Below, piece by piece: positions 8,367 to 16,843 of a stretch of DNA of 64,000 bases. Every line of letters starts with the position of its first letter. Position 1 is the stretch's first letter. Source of the stretch: Chryseomicrobium palamuruense (lineage in GTDB: Bacteria > Bacillota > Bacilli > Bacillales_A > Planococcaceae); the NCBI RefSeq assembly GCF_042649045.1, contig NZ_JBHSEF010000009.1, forward strand, positions 62,001-126,000, in the 5' to 3' direction. Under the pieces are notes generated by a model. It had not been told where the DNA came from. It did no database searches and saw nothing but the letters and a program-made list of their open reading frames with translations. The position numbers and the translations under genes are program-made.

Positions 8367-8837
8367 TTAGACGCCCTCCCCATAAGCGATGCGCATCAGC
8401 TCTCTCGCTTTTGCGAGTCGCGATTTTAGCGTGTTGATATTGAGTGATAAGATATCTGCAATCTCGTGTTCTTTCCATCCATCCATATATTTTAGGAGGA
8501 GGGGGACGCGATACGACTCTGGTAGTTTGGATACGGCATCCATCACATCACTGTAGGGTTCACGTGAAGGGGTGGCCTGTTCGAGTTTGGTACTATCGGT
8601 TGGATAGCTTCGTGCTTCTTGTTTCTGCAGTCGCCTGCATTCATTGATGAGGATACGATAGAGCCATGGCTTGATTGGTTGGTTCGAATCATACGTATCC
8701 GAAAAGCGGTAGACACGTAGAAACGTTTCCTGCAGCGCATCTTTTGCAAGCTCACGGCGTCCCGTGATGGCAATTGCCATACGTAACATATCAGGCGCAT
8801 GGGTTTGATAAAGTTCATGTAGTTGTGACCGGTCCAT
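8367..8837 (-). CDS. ECF-family RNA polymerase sigma factor
   Basis: 156 residues, normal for ECF sigma factors. Region 2 contains DALQETFLRVYRFSDTYD and IKPWLYRILINECRR; region 4 contains LPESYRVPLLLKYMDGWKE and the helix-turn-helix EIADILSLNINTLKSRLAKA. It directs RNA polymerase to stress promoters and is probably controlled by the membrane protein encoded immediately downstream. No convincing ECF autoregulatory promoter was found upstream. The target regulon is unknown. Confidence 0.9.
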   Translation of the reverse strand: MDRSQLHELYQTHAPDMLRMAIAITGRRELAKDALQETFLRVYRFSDTYDSNQPIKPWLYRILINECRRLQKQEARSYPTDSTKLEQATPSREPYSDVMDAVSKLPESYRVPLLLKYMDGWKEHEIADILSLNINTLKSRLAKARELMRIAYGEGV

Positions 8838-8919
8838 TTGGAAGCCCCCTTGCTCTTACACATATAGTACCTTGCAAACAACAAAAAAGTTGATGGGATA
8901 TCGAAAAAGATTTAGGGAA

Positions 8920-8949
8920 CAAAAAAACCGCCATCCCAGGCGGTTTTGT
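8920..8949 (-). terminator. Terminator for leftward transcript (ykoFEDC and small ORF)
   Basis: AAAACCGCC at 8924-8932 pairs with GGCGGTTTT at 8939-8947. On the minus strand it is followed by a run of seven T, so it ends leftward transcription. Confidence 0.85.
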
Positions 8950-8954
8950 TACAA

Positions 8955-9035
8955 CTATTTATTGACCACGTAGATGCCAAATGCGACAAACGCAAAGGCA
9001 AAGCCGACCATTACTCATTTCTTCGATAGATTCAT
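8955..9035 (-). pseudogene. Small membrane peptide ORF interrupted by an in-frame UGA
   Basis: The minus strand reads ATG at 9035 with AAAGGCGGG just upstream: MNLSKK, then TGA at 9015-9017, then VMVGFAFAFVAFGIYVVNK and TAG. Reading the TGA as Trp gives a sensible 26-residue peptide with a charged start and one hydrophobic helix. The internal ATG at 9011 could give an 18-residue product. It lies after ykoC and before the shared terminator. It is either a recently inactivated small gene or one depending on readthrough. Confidence 0.4.
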
Positions 9036-9083
9036 ATGTTCCCGCCTTTTTTTACTGCATTGTAGCCACGTAGGAAAGGGGAA

Positions 9084-9791
9084 TCAATGAGTTGAGCCTA
9101 ACCACAGGCACCCACCGAAAACAACAAGAAGAAACAGGGTAAGGTAAATATCTAAACGACGAAATGGTACTTGATGAAAATAAGTCCGCTCCCGTGTACC
9201 TGTGAATCCACGGGCTTCCATAGCAAAAGCCGTGCGTTCGGCTTTTCGTACCGCGCCGGCGAGAAGAGGAATGGCAACCGTCCGCAAAGAAAGTAAGCGA
9301 CTAATCGCACTTTGATGGGTGCCCCCTTGACGCATACGTTGCACTTGGCGAATCTGAATAAATTCCTCTTTTAGAACCGGTAAAAACTGATAGCCGACGA
9401 GTAAACTATAAGCAAGCTTCGGAGACAGCCTTAGGTGCTGCATCAAACTCATGATAAAGAGCATCGGTGATGTGGTTAAGACAAACAACAGAGATAGGGA
9501 AGAGAACGCCAGCACCCGGAAACTTAGAGAAAAGGCTGTCGCTAGACGGTCCTCACTTGTCCCAAAGGCATACGTCGTCCAGAAATAGCCAATAGCCCCG
9601 ATAGCAAACGGCAGCATGAGCAAGAACCACCGCTTCCAAGAGATGCGTGCGAATAGAAGTTGCAAAATCAGCACAGCAATAAATACATAAAGCGGTGTCC
9701 ACGGGTCAAAGTAGAAAGCGAGTGCAAAAATGACGACAAATGTGACGAGCATTTTAACGGACGGATTCATACGATGTAGCCAGGTTTGCAT
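9084..9791 (-). CDS. ykoC: Energy-coupling factor transporter transmembrane protein (YkoC-like)
   Basis: About 235 residues from the ATG at 9791 (MQTWLHRMNPSVKML), preceded by AAGGAAGTG. It has several hydrophobic helices and the CbiQ/EcfT cytoplasmic signature, with ARG in MEARGFTGT near residues 190-200 and RKAERTAFAMEARG before it. It is the T-component that couples ATPase motion to substrate release by the S-component. It overlaps the end of the ATPase gene by 38 bp. The ykoF-E-D-C order identifies a thiamine-precursor (hydroxymethylpyrimidine) ECF transporter. Confidence 0.85.
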   Translation of the reverse strand: MQTWLHRMNPSVKMLVTFVVIFALAFYFDPWTPLYVFIAVLILQLLFARISWKRWFLLMLPFAIGAIGYFWTTYAFGTSEDRLATAFSLSFRVLAFSSLSLLFVLTTSPMLFIMSLMQHLRLSPKLAYSLLVGYQFLPVLKEEFIQIRQVQRMRQGGTHQSAISRLLSLRTVAIPLLAGAVRKAERTAFAMEARGFTGTRERTYFHQVPFRRLDIYLTLFLLVVFGGCLWLGSTH

Positions 9792-11154
9792 CTGTGTCAC
9801 TTCCTTTCGGAGCCAGTAATCGGTAGGCTTCAAGTATGTCAGGAGATGAAAATACCTTGTCCGGACAAAACGGTCCTTGAACTTCACCGTTCTTCATCAA
9901 CAACAGATGGTTCGCAATACGACTAGCAAATGCCATATCATGTGTGACGACGAGGAGTGCATTTCCTTCAGCGGCCACCACTTTGAGGGCATATTCCAAT
10001 TGAGAGAGCGCAAAGGAGTCTTGCCCGGCTGTCGGTTCATCCAGAAGAAGAACCGGGTGACCATCATTGAGCATAGCGGCAACGGCTGTCCGGCGTTTCT
10101 GTCCCTGGCTAACGGCGAAAGGGTTCGCATCCGCTACCGACTCAAGTTGCAACAGCGCAAGAAGAGAGTCGGTGTTCTTTCCCCCGCCAAACTGTACTTC
10201 TCCACGAACCGAAGGGGTAAGGAATAAGAATTCAGGCGATTGCGGTACATAGCCGATGGCATCCATCGAACGGCTACCGCTAGATCGAATAATTCCGGCG
10301 AGTGCTTTTAGCAAGGTCGATTTCCCGCTGCCGTTAGGACCAGCAAGTACAGTGATTTCCCCACCCACTAAGTGAATTTCTGCTTCTTTTACAATCGGGA
10401 GAGCCGCTAATCTAGCTGTATATTCAAAACGAGTTGTTATAGGTTTAGGTCTATACGATTCTCTACTCTTTTCTGACGAATGGATACTCGACAGTTCATA
10501 CACCACATCAAAAAAGTCTCCCCAAACGTCTGCTTGATGATCAATCACAAGAACGGTCCAGCCGTTTCGCTTTTGAAGATCCCCAAACCATTCTACATAG
10601 TCTCTCGCCGTGACGGGGTCTAAATGCGCGAGTGGTTCATCAAGCAAGAAAATGGAAGGTTTCATCAGAAGAGCACAGGCTGTCGCGACCCGTTGTTTTT
10701 CTCCACCAGATAGAGTTTGAATGACACGGTTCCGAAAGGCAGTAAGTCCTGTTTCTTCTAGTACTCGTGTAATTTCTCCATCCATCTCGTCTCGTGGCAC
10801 ACTTCGGTTCTCGAGTGTGAACGCGAGTTCTTCTTCTACAGTCGGCATACAAAACTGGCTGTCCGGATCTTGAAAAACCGTGGCAATTTGCTGACTGACT
10901 TGTCCTGGAAGAAACGATGCGTATGGTTCACCAAACAGCGTGCGTTCTCCGGAAACAATACCATCACAAACATCTGGGTACAGCCCGTTGACTAAATAAA
11001 ACAACGTCGACTTGCCGCAACCACTTGGCCCTTTAATCAGCCACTTCTCCCCAGCATGGATGGTGAAAGAGATCTGGTCGAGAATTTGTTTCTCTTCCTC
11101 TTCCGGATACGCAAAGGTAACGTTCTGAAAAACAATGGCTTCACGCACGCGCAT
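9754..11154 (-). CDS. ykoD: Fused double ATPase of the thiamine-precursor ECF transporter (YkoD-like)
   Basis: About 466 residues from the ATG at 11154 (MRVREAIVFQNVTF). Two ABC ATPase modules are in tandem. The first has Walker A GPSGCGKST, signature LSGGEKQRV and Walker B IFLLDEP. The second has AGPNGSGKST, a variant signature VSQGQKRR and LLLDEPTAGQD. It supplies both EcfA subunits in one chain, as in B. subtilis YkoD. The start overlaps the ykoE end by 14 bp and has no clear SD, suggesting translational coupling. Confidence 0.88.
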   Translation of the reverse strand: MRVREAIVFQNVTFAYPEEEEKQILDQISFTIHAGEKWLIKGPSGCGKSTLFYLVNGLYPDVCDGIVSGERTLFGEPYASFLPGQVSQQIATVFQDPDSQFCMPTVEEELAFTLENRSVPRDEMDGEITRVLEETGLTAFRNRVIQTLSGGEKQRVATACALLMKPSIFLLDEPLAHLDPVTARDYVEWFGDLQKRNGWTVLVIDHQADVWGDFFDVVYELSSIHSSEKSRESYRPKPITTRFEYTARLAALPIVKEAEIHLVGGEITVLAGPNGSGKSTLLKALAGIIRSSGSRSMDAIGYVPQSPEFLFLTPSVRGEVQFGGGKNTDSLLALLQLESVADANPFAVSQGQKRRTAVAAMLNDGHPVLLLDEPTAGQDSFALSQLEYALKVVAAEGNALLVVTHDMAFASRIANHLLLMKNGEVQGPFCPDKVFSSPDILEAYRLLAPKGSDTDANLATSYESVR

Positions 11155-11719
11155 CACGTTTCTGACGCGCAATCGCATAGCCGCGTAATGAACCTGTTGC
11201 GTATAGTCCGTTGACAATTAAGTGGCCTCCGTAGCCGGCGATGACAGCTCCGCTTAAGATACGTATGCCAAGCATCAACAGGACGTACCAAGGGGATAAG
11301 GCTGCAAATCCACCGAGTAAGTAACCATAAACAAAACTGAAAATCGCAGCAAGGACCCCTGCCAAGATATAAACAGGTAAGTCAAACCGGCGATAGCGTG
11401 TGGCAGCAAATGCTGCTTCCGCCCCGAGGCCTTGCACAAGACCTACCAGAATCAAACGAGGACCAAGAGCGTTCCCAATCAATACTTCAATGGTAGCCGC
11501 CATTACTTCCGAAATCAACGCAGCACCAGGTTTACGTATGATAGCCATGGCAACAATGGAGACGAGGAACCATACCCCGAAAATCCATTCATACGCAATC
11601 GGACCAATGAGACTGGACCAGATATTGCCGATGTGTACGAAAACAAGGTAGATGATTCCGAAAACGACAGCAAGTAAGGACATCAAGACGACTTCTTTCA
11701 ATTTCCATTTAGCGAGCAT
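11141..11719 (-). CDS. ykoE: ECF transporter S component for thiamine precursor (YkoE-like)
   Basis: 192 residues from the ATG at 11719, preceded by GGAGGTG within the ykoF end. Five or six hydrophobic helices span nearly the whole protein, with the aromatic and Gly-rich segment GPIAYEWIFGVWF characteristic of YkoE. It binds the substrate in the membrane and works with YkoC and YkoD. The TPP riboswitch upstream and the soluble binding protein YkoF support a thiamine or HMP substrate. Confidence 0.87.
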   Translation of the reverse strand: MLAKWKLKEVVLMSLLAVVFGIIYLVFVHIGNIWSSLIGPIAYEWIFGVWFLVSIVAMAIIRKPGAALISEVMAATIEVLIGNALGPRLILVGLVQGLGAEAAFAATRYRRFDLPVYILAGVLAAIFSFVYGYLLGGFAALSPWYVLLMLGIRILSGAVIAGYGGHLIVNGLYATGSLRGYAIARQKRDARA

Positions 11720-12302
11720 GTTCAGCACCTCCGTGAGAAGGGCTGTGAATGCTCATATTGATAGTCATTACAACATGAGGATGCTCCCCAATCTGTGCTT
11801 CTGCAAACGTTTCTTCGTAAAAAGAGAATACGTCTTTGAGAGACCCATGGATTCCGGTCGCATAGTGCATCGATTCGTTATAGACACCGCGCTCTTTCGC
11901 ACGGTTGATCTCGCGATAAATGGTTTCCATGTAGTCGCTCTGGTTCAGGGGATAGAGAGAGAACTGGCTCGAAACGTAAGGTCCTTCTGGAATTTCGTTC
12001 TTCACAGCATCTTCAATTCCCATATAGGAATCCCCTGCCGTATCACCCGGACAGCCGACCGAAAACGTCGCATTCATCGCCATGTGTTTGCCGTGGGATG
12101 CCGCTTTTTCTGTAAGAGCGGTTAAGGCATTAAAGACATGCGGGCCTTCTCCTCGAATGACGGTCGAGACGTCATCGGTGTGGCGCCAGACTGTGGAAAG
12201 ATCCACTTCCGCCAGAGCACCTTGAATAATTGAGATAAATTCTGAATCCATCGGATGAAGCGAGAAACGACAACCGATGATTTTACTTGTTCCACATTGC
12301 AT
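11709..12302 (-). CDS. ykoF: Thiamine/HMP-binding protein YkoF
   Basis: 197 residues from the ATG at 12302 with AAAGGAGGCG upstream; B. subtilis YkoF is about the same length. The protein shows two repeats of an ACT-like fold: CRFSLHPMDSEFISIIQGAL in the first half and SQFSLYPLNQSDYMETIYRE in the second. YkoF binds the pyrimidine moiety of thiamine. First gene of ykoFEDC, directly under the TPP riboswitch. Confidence 0.9.
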   Translation of the reverse strand: MQCGTSKIIGCRFSLHPMDSEFISIIQGALAEVDLSTVWRHTDDVSTVIRGEGPHVFNALTALTEKAASHGKHMAMNATFSVGCPGDTAGDSYMGIEDAVKNEIPEGPYVSSQFSLYPLNQSDYMETIYREINRAKERGVYNESMHYATGIHGSLKDVFSFYEETFAEAQIGEHPHVVMTINMSIHSPSHGGAEHAR

Positions 12303-12327
12303 GGGAACGCCTCCTTTGAGAAAAATG

Positions 12328-12362
12328 GGAAAAAGAAAAGCTACATCCGCGAAAGATGTAGC
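12328..12362 (-). terminator. Attenuator terminator of the ykoF TPP riboswitch
   Basis: On the minus strand GCTACATC, loop TTTCGCG, GATGTAGC (12340-12362), then TTTTCTTTTT. It lies between the TPP aptamer and the ykoF start. Confidence 0.85.
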
Positions 12363-12397
12363 CACTGCTTCCCATAAAACAAAGAAAGAGTCACTAC

Positions 12398-12484
12398 ACT
12401 TCCTCACGCAGGTATTATCCTGATCGAGTCATAAGGGATCGGAGCTCACGCTCGCATCTCAGCCAATTTGGGCACCCCTAGTGC
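12398..12484 (-). ncRNA. TPP riboswitch (THI element) controlling ykoFEDC
   Basis: The minus strand has the conserved blocks TAGGGGTGCCC, GGCTGAGATG, CCCTTATGACTCGATCAGG and ATAATACCTGCGTGAGGAAG in order. The attenuator terminator that follows indicates control by premature termination when TPP is plentiful. Confidence 0.96.
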
Positions 12485-12515
12485 AGGTTTCGGTATGTAG
12501 TTCTTTTTCGCCCTC

Positions 12516-12544
12516 ATCATAGCAGACTAAAAAATGTTTCGCAA
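12516..12544 (-). promoter_or_regulatory. SigA-type promoter of the ykoFEDC leader
   Basis: On the minus strand -35 TTGCGA (12539-12544) and extended -10 TGC-TATGAT (12516-12521) are separated by 17 bp. The aptamer starts about 30 bp downstream. Confidence 0.7.
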
Positions 12545-12615
12545 GTAGGGAAGGAAAAAGAAGGAATGGTTCGTTTGTAAACCGAAGTAGGTAATAGGAA
12601 AGTGAGGAATGTGAA

Positions 12616-13632
12616 ATGGAACAATGGATTGATGAAATGTTTACAACTGAACGACTTGAAAAGGCGGCTCATTTATTTGGGGCAGATGCCACGGATGCCA
12701 TTAAACGAGGCGACTTTGAGAATTACGTATACGAGGTGAAAAAAGACGGAAAACCATACATGTTGCGATTAACGCACACGTCACACCGTTCAAAGGACCA
12801 AGTGATTGCAGAACTCGAATGGGTCAATGATTTACATGCACGTGGGCTCCATGTTTCTATGAATCATTTAAGTCTAAACGGGGAGCTTGTAGAAGAGTTA
12901 GTACTTGAAGACGGTAGTTTTTTAGCGTGTCTCTTTGATAAAGCACCTGGCGTATCTGCATATGAAATGAAGGACTCGTTTACAAATGAACATATACGTG
13001 AGTGGGGACGGGTAACAGCTCAGTTTCATGAAGCGGCAAGTTCGTATCAAGTGAAGAAAGGTTCTCGTCCGCATTGGTATGAAGACGATTTGATTAGTAT
13101 CGAGGACTGGATCGATTCAGCAAAAGATGCAGAAATCATTCAACTGAATAAGAAAATTGTGGAAGAGATTCGCAACTTACCTACAACCCCCGACGTCTAT
13201 GGAATCATCCACTCCGATATACATCAGGGCAATTTCTTTATTGACGAGAAGACCCTTCATGTCTTTGATTTTGATGACACGATGTTTTTCCACTACATCC
13301 ATGATGTGAGTATTCCTTTATACTACACCGTGTGGGCGCGTCACCGTAATGAATCCCTTATGGTACGTTCTGAAAAAGCAATGGAATTTTTCATTCCTTT
13401 TGTGGAAGGGTACACGGAAATTCGACCATTAGAGCACGAATGGCTTAAGCAGTTACCACTATACTTAACGTTACGCGACTTGACTTTATATGCCGTGTTT
13501 CATAAAAAAGTAGATTTGGAAGCAGAACCGAACTTAAAACCAGTTGTTGAAGAGTTAGGTCGACGTTTACGTATAAACGAACCGATTGCTGAATTAGATC
13601 TGACGAAACTGATAAATGATGTATTGAAGTAA
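12616..13632 (+). CDS. Aminoglycoside phosphotransferase/homoserine kinase-like protein
   Basis: 338 residues with the protein-kinase-like small-molecule phosphotransferase fold. The catalytic loop is IIHSDIHQGNFF near residues 195-206 and the metal-binding motif is VFDFDDTMF near 215-223. The N-lobe carries YMLRLTHT, with Arg where Lys is usual. AGTGAGGA precedes the ATG. Relatives phosphorylate varied hydroxyl substrates, and nothing here shows an antibiotic-resistance role. Substrate unknown; monocistronic, or with the GT2 gene 49 bp downstream. Confidence 0.75.
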   Translation: MEQWIDEMFTTERLEKAAHLFGADATDAIKRGDFENYVYEVKKDGKPYMLRLTHTSHRSKDQVIAELEWVNDLHARGLHVSMNHLSLNGELVEELVLEDGSFLACLFDKAPGVSAYEMKDSFTNEHIREWGRVTAQFHEAASSYQVKKGSRPHWYEDDLISIEDWIDSAKDAEIIQLNKKIVEEIRNLPTTPDVYGIIHSDIHQGNFFIDEKTLHVFDFDDTMFFHYIHDVSIPLYYTVWARHRNESLMVRSEKAMEFFIPFVEGYTEIRPLEHEWLKQLPLYLTLRDLTLYAVFHKKVDLEAEPNLKPVVEELGRRLRINEPIAELDLTKLINDVLK

Positions 13633-13681
13633 AGAAACAAGGGTATAGAAGCAGTGCAGACTAAGAGAAAGAAGGTGACCC

Positions 13682-14728
13682 ATGGAGACAGCGATCATCA
13701 TCCCTTCCTACAAACCCGACGAAAAATGTCGTGCGATCATCGATGAGCTCATTGCTTCAAAGTTTCCCCATATTATTGTTGTGGACGACGGTGGAGAAGA
13801 AGAATTTGCTTCGTTCTTTGAAGACATCAAAGCGTTTCCGGAAGTGACGGTTCTTCATCATGCGAAGAATCAAGGGAAAGGCCGTGCTTTAAAAACTGCA
13901 TTTCATTACATACTGAACGAAAACGTTCCGGTGGATGGTGTCATCACGATCGATGCAGATGGTCAGCATTTGTTATCGGACATGCTGAAAATTGCAGAGC
14001 GTATGAAACAGAAGCCGGATGCTGTGATATTAGGGGCACGTGACTTTTCCCACAAGGCCGTCCCGTTCCGGAGTCGATTTGGAAACAGGTTTACACGCGT
14101 ATTGTTTCGACTTTCAACGGGGACCGTTTTAACGGATACCCAAACAGGGTTACGAGGGTTTCCTGTACAACATTTGCCGCTTTTCTTATCCATCAAAGGC
14201 GAACGTTTTGAATATGAGATGAATGTACTTGGTAGTTTAAAAGCAAACAACATCCCAATCGAAGAAGTCGAAATTGAGACGGTGTATTTAAATGAAAACA
14301 AATCTTCTCATTTTCACCCGCTACGTGATTCGTTCCACATTTATAAAATCTTTTTACTTTACGGACTTTCTGGAGGCGCTTCTTTTGCACTCGATATCGG
14401 CCTTTATTCTCTTTTCATCTATTTCTGGAAAGAAGATGCTCCCGAAATGTTTATCATCTTCGCCACGATTGCAGCACGGGTATTGTCGAGTCTCTTTAAT
14501 TATTTTGTGAACCGACATAAAGTATTCGGGCAAGGATCTAGTAAGTCGTTGATCCGGTACTATGTATTAGCTGCTTTTATTATGGCGGTTTCTGCTGGCT
14601 CAGTTCATCTGCTTTACAATGAGTGGCTGGGTCGAGGAGAAGTTGTATTGAAGGTGCTGGTTGATACGATTTTGTTTATCTTTGGCTTTGTCGTTCAACG
14701 AGCTTGGGTGTTCAGAAAAGAAGAGTAA
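13682..14728 (+). CDS. Family 2 glycosyltransferase fused to a GtrA-like membrane domain
   Basis: 348 residues. The N-terminal 210 residues form a GT-A transferase with AIIIPSYKPDE, IIVVDDGGEE, ITIDADGQHLL (the DxD metal site) and DTQTGLRGFP. The C-terminal 120 residues contain four hydrophobic helices and FNYFVNRHKVF, the GtrA/DPMS-like membrane domain. Such fusions probably make a polyprenyl-phosphate sugar and flip it for cell-surface glycosylation. SD GAAGGTGA precedes the start and a strong terminator follows. The acceptor is not predictable. Confidence 0.85.
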   Translation: METAIIIPSYKPDEKCRAIIDELIASKFPHIIVVDDGGEEEFASFFEDIKAFPEVTVLHHAKNQGKGRALKTAFHYILNENVPVDGVITIDADGQHLLSDMLKIAERMKQKPDAVILGARDFSHKAVPFRSRFGNRFTRVLFRLSTGTVLTDTQTGLRGFPVQHLPLFLSIKGERFEYEMNVLGSLKANNIPIEEVEIETVYLNENKSSHFHPLRDSFHIYKIFLLYGLSGGASFALDIGLYSLFIYFWKEDAPEMFIIFATIAARVLSSLFNYFVNRHKVFGQGSSKSLIRYYVLAAFIMAVSAGSVHLLYNEWLGRGEVVLKVLVDTILFIFGFVVQRAWVFRKEE

Positions 14729-14730
14729 AG

Positions 14731-14763
14731 AAGCGCATGAGCCTTGAGCTCATGCGCTTTTAT
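14731..14763 (+). terminator. Terminator after the GT2-GtrA gene
   Basis: AAGCGCATGAG (14731-14741) pairs with CTCATGCGCTT (14749-14759), followed by TTTTAT. It overlaps the 3' end of the convergent gene. Confidence 0.88.
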
Positions 14764-15098
14764 AATGTCAGTATATAGGAATGGGACGGTTGCGAAGTGA
14801 TGGGTTGTTCAAGTCTATACCAACTAACTCGCTTCATTCGTTCACTGACATTCATCTGAATGTGGCGTTCGCATGTATTGACGATTTCTACAATTGTTGC
14901 ACCCGGGATATTAAACTTCTGTGCGGCAGCCTCATAAGGTTCACGACTAAGAAGGAGTACTTTAAACTCCTCTTCGGTCGTCGCACGATCTGCGAGGGAC
15001 TCTTCGTAGTTGACTACGAATGTATAGATTTCCCGTTGTCTCTCAGGAAGCTTACGAATTTCACTTTGAGCAGCAAAGTGAAGGGCAATCTCATTCAT
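14760..15098 (-). CDS. Hypothetical protein in the Zur-boxed rpsN operon
   Basis: 112 residues, mostly helical and charged, with LPERQREIYTFVVNYEESLA and EPYEAAAQKFNIPGATIVEI; the second looks like a degenerate helix-turn-helix resembling sigma region 4. SD AGGTGAT precedes the ATG. It lies 8 bp after rpsN and shares its promoter, so it should respond to zinc limitation if the Zur box is real. No Cys/His metal cluster is visible. I do not recognise the family. Confidence 0.6.
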   Translation of the reverse strand: MNEIALHFAAQSEIRKLPERQREIYTFVVNYEESLADRATTEEEFKVLLLSREPYEAAAQKFNIPGATIVEIVNTCERHIQMNVSERMKRVSWYRLEQPITSQPSHSYILTL

Positions 15099-15106
15099 GT
15101 TATCAC

Positions 15107-15376
15107 CTACCAGCTGGCTTTTTTGATGCCAGGAATTTGACCTTTGTGGGCCAGTCCACGAAAAGCAATGCGCGACAGTTTGAACTTACGTAAAACGCCT
15201 CGCGGACGTCCCGTGAGTTCACAGCGATTTTTTAAACGACTAGGAGATGAATCCCGCGGCAATTTGGCTAATGCAGCATAGTCACCTTTTTCCTTTAACT
15301 CTCTTCGTTTCTCTGCGTAACGAGCGACGAGCTCCCGCTGTTTTTTGTCTCGAGCGACTTTCGATTTCTTTGCCAT
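15107..15376 (-). CDS. rpsN: 30S ribosomal protein S14, zinc-independent paralogue
   Basis: 89 residues starting MAKKSKVARDKKQRELVA, with RCELTGRPRGVLRKFKLSR near residues 50-68. It lacks the two CxxC pairs of the 61-residue zinc-binding form and is the longer zinc-free type. In Bacilli this paralogue replaces the zinc form during zinc starvation. A Zur-box-like palindrome lies 48 bp upstream. SD AAGGAGGA precedes the start. Confidence 0.93.
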   Translation of the reverse strand: MAKKSKVARDKKQRELVARYAEKRRELKEKGDYAALAKLPRDSSPSRLKNRCELTGRPRGVLRKFKLSRIAFRGLAHKGQIPGIKKASW

Positions 15377-15423
15377 TCTTTTTCCTCCTTCAGTATATCA
15401 AAGAATCTAGATACATAATTAAT

Positions 15424-15444
15424 AAAACGTAACGATTACGATTT
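15424..15444 (-). promoter_or_regulatory. Probable Zur operator upstream of rpsN
   Basis: The 21-bp near-palindrome AAATCGTAATCGTTACGTTTT (here on the minus strand, 15444-15424) differs in few positions from the B. subtilis Zur consensus, AAATCGTAAT-N-ATTACGATTT. Its place upstream of zinc-free S14 matches known Zur regulons. Confidence 0.8.
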
Positions 15445-15521
15445 ATGTATGTTGATACTTTATCATGAAGAGAATACAGAGTGCAAGCCTAACTTTCAGT
15501 GAGAGTATTTGTACGCAAAGC

Positions 15522-15553
15522 CATTAAAAAAAGCCGCCAATAGACGGCTTTTC
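15522..15553 (-). terminator. Terminator after the MacB-like permease gene
   Basis: On the minus strand AAAGCCG pairs with CGGCTTT around TCTATTGG and is followed by a T-run ending in AATGG. Confidence 0.82.
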
Positions 15554-16843
15554 TCACGATTCTTTTAATGCTTGGATCACATCGATTTGTGTCGCTTTTC
15601 GTGCAGGACGCCAACCGGAGAGGACGGCAACTCCGATACTGATGACTGCTGCAATCAAGACGAGCTGCCAAGGGATATACGATACGATAATACTCATATC
15701 CGTTGGTGCATCTTCATCAATGGAACTGAACACAATTATTGGCACGATCCAATTGACGAGAATACTGATGCCATAGGAAACTGTGACGGCAATCACGGTC
15801 CCGATGAGGCCGATCATCGTGCTCTCCATCAAAAACAGACGCTGAATCAAGCGTGGTGGGGCACCGATTGCTTTCATGATGCCGATTTCCCGTGTACGCT
15901 CCGTAACCGCCATAGTCATGGTGTTGAAAATACCGATGGATGCAATCAATACCGCTACTGTTCCCACGATTACAAGACCAATTTGAATGGCTCTAAACAA
16001 CATGTTCATTTGACCCAGCTCTTCAGTGACGGAATAGACGTAGAAGCCGTCCTCTTTCAAACTTTCAGTCAAGTCACTCACGTATTGGAAATCGCTTGCA
16101 TGTACCGTCACATTTTTATCTGGCTGTTCTATATCAAAGGCAGCTAAGACAGGGGGAGCCATGTCGTTAGATGTATAAATATTTTGGTCATACGCCCAGT
16201 CTTTCGTAGGCGGTTTCGCGATACCTGTAATGATATAGGTCTGAGAGGCATTCACTTCATTTGTTTCATGATCCAAGATATCGATGGAAATTTCTTTACC
16301 AATCAATGTGTCACGAATGGTGCCGGCAAGTTTGGTTTCTTCTTCATAGTAGTTTTCAGCAGATTCCAATTGCTTTTGCTGTTCCTCTGTTAGGTAACTG
16401 TTGGCAAATTGATATCCGACGACAACTTCGTTGTTAGTACGTGGCATCGTTCCCGAAGCGAGAGCCAAATTCGCTTGCTGTTCCGCTTCTAAATCAGTAT
16501 AGACAAGGTTGCCATACCCTTCTTGCCCATCGAGTTTCACGTTTGCATAGCCAGGAACAGAAATACGTTCCACGACCGTCTTGACATTGTCTTTGTTTCG
16601 GATGGAGTCAATTTCTTCATCCGTTATCACACCACCGTCTTGTTTTCCGTGAAGTTCAATTTCTGTCACGATACGGTTGGAAAGCACTTCATCTTGAATC
16701 GTCTTATGTAATCCAAACCCGACAGATGCAATGATGATTAAAAATGCACATCCCATCGCGGCGGCTAAGATGGTCATAAACACACGTAATTTGTTGCGTT
16801 TCATATGTTGAGATATAAACTCTCGTTGATCCTTAGCTAACAT
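15554..16843 (-). CDS. MacB/FtsX-type ABC transporter permease
   Basis: 429 residues from the ATG at 16843 (MLAKDQREFISQHM), preceded by GAGGAGG inside the ATPase gene. An N-terminal helix at about 20-45 is followed by a large extracytoplasmic domain (about 50-280) and three C-terminal helices. The conserved TRTREIGIMKAIGA cytoplasmic loop of MacB permeases is seen as VTERTREIGIMKAIGAPP. It overlaps its ATPase by 11 bp. Family members move lipids, peptides or drugs outward mechanically. No membrane-fusion partner is nearby; substrate unknown. Confidence 0.85.
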   Translation of the reverse strand: MLAKDQREFISQHMKRNKLRVFMTILAAAMGCAFLIIIASVGFGLHKTIQDEVLSNRIVTEIELHGKQDGGVITDEEIDSIRNKDNVKTVVERISVPGYANVKLDGQEGYGNLVYTDLEAEQQANLALASGTMPRTNNEVVVGYQFANSYLTEEQQKQLESAENYYEEETKLAGTIRDTLIGKEISIDILDHETNEVNASQTYIITGIAKPPTKDWAYDQNIYTSNDMAPPVLAAFDIEQPDKNVTVHASDFQYVSDLTESLKEDGFYVYSVTEELGQMNMLFRAIQIGLVIVGTVAVLIASIGIFNTMTMAVTERTREIGIMKAIGAPPRLIQRLFLMESTMIGLIGTVIAVTVSYGISILVNWIVPIIVFSSIDEDAPTDMSIIVSYIPWQLVLIAAVISIGVAVLSGWRPARKATQIDVIQALKES

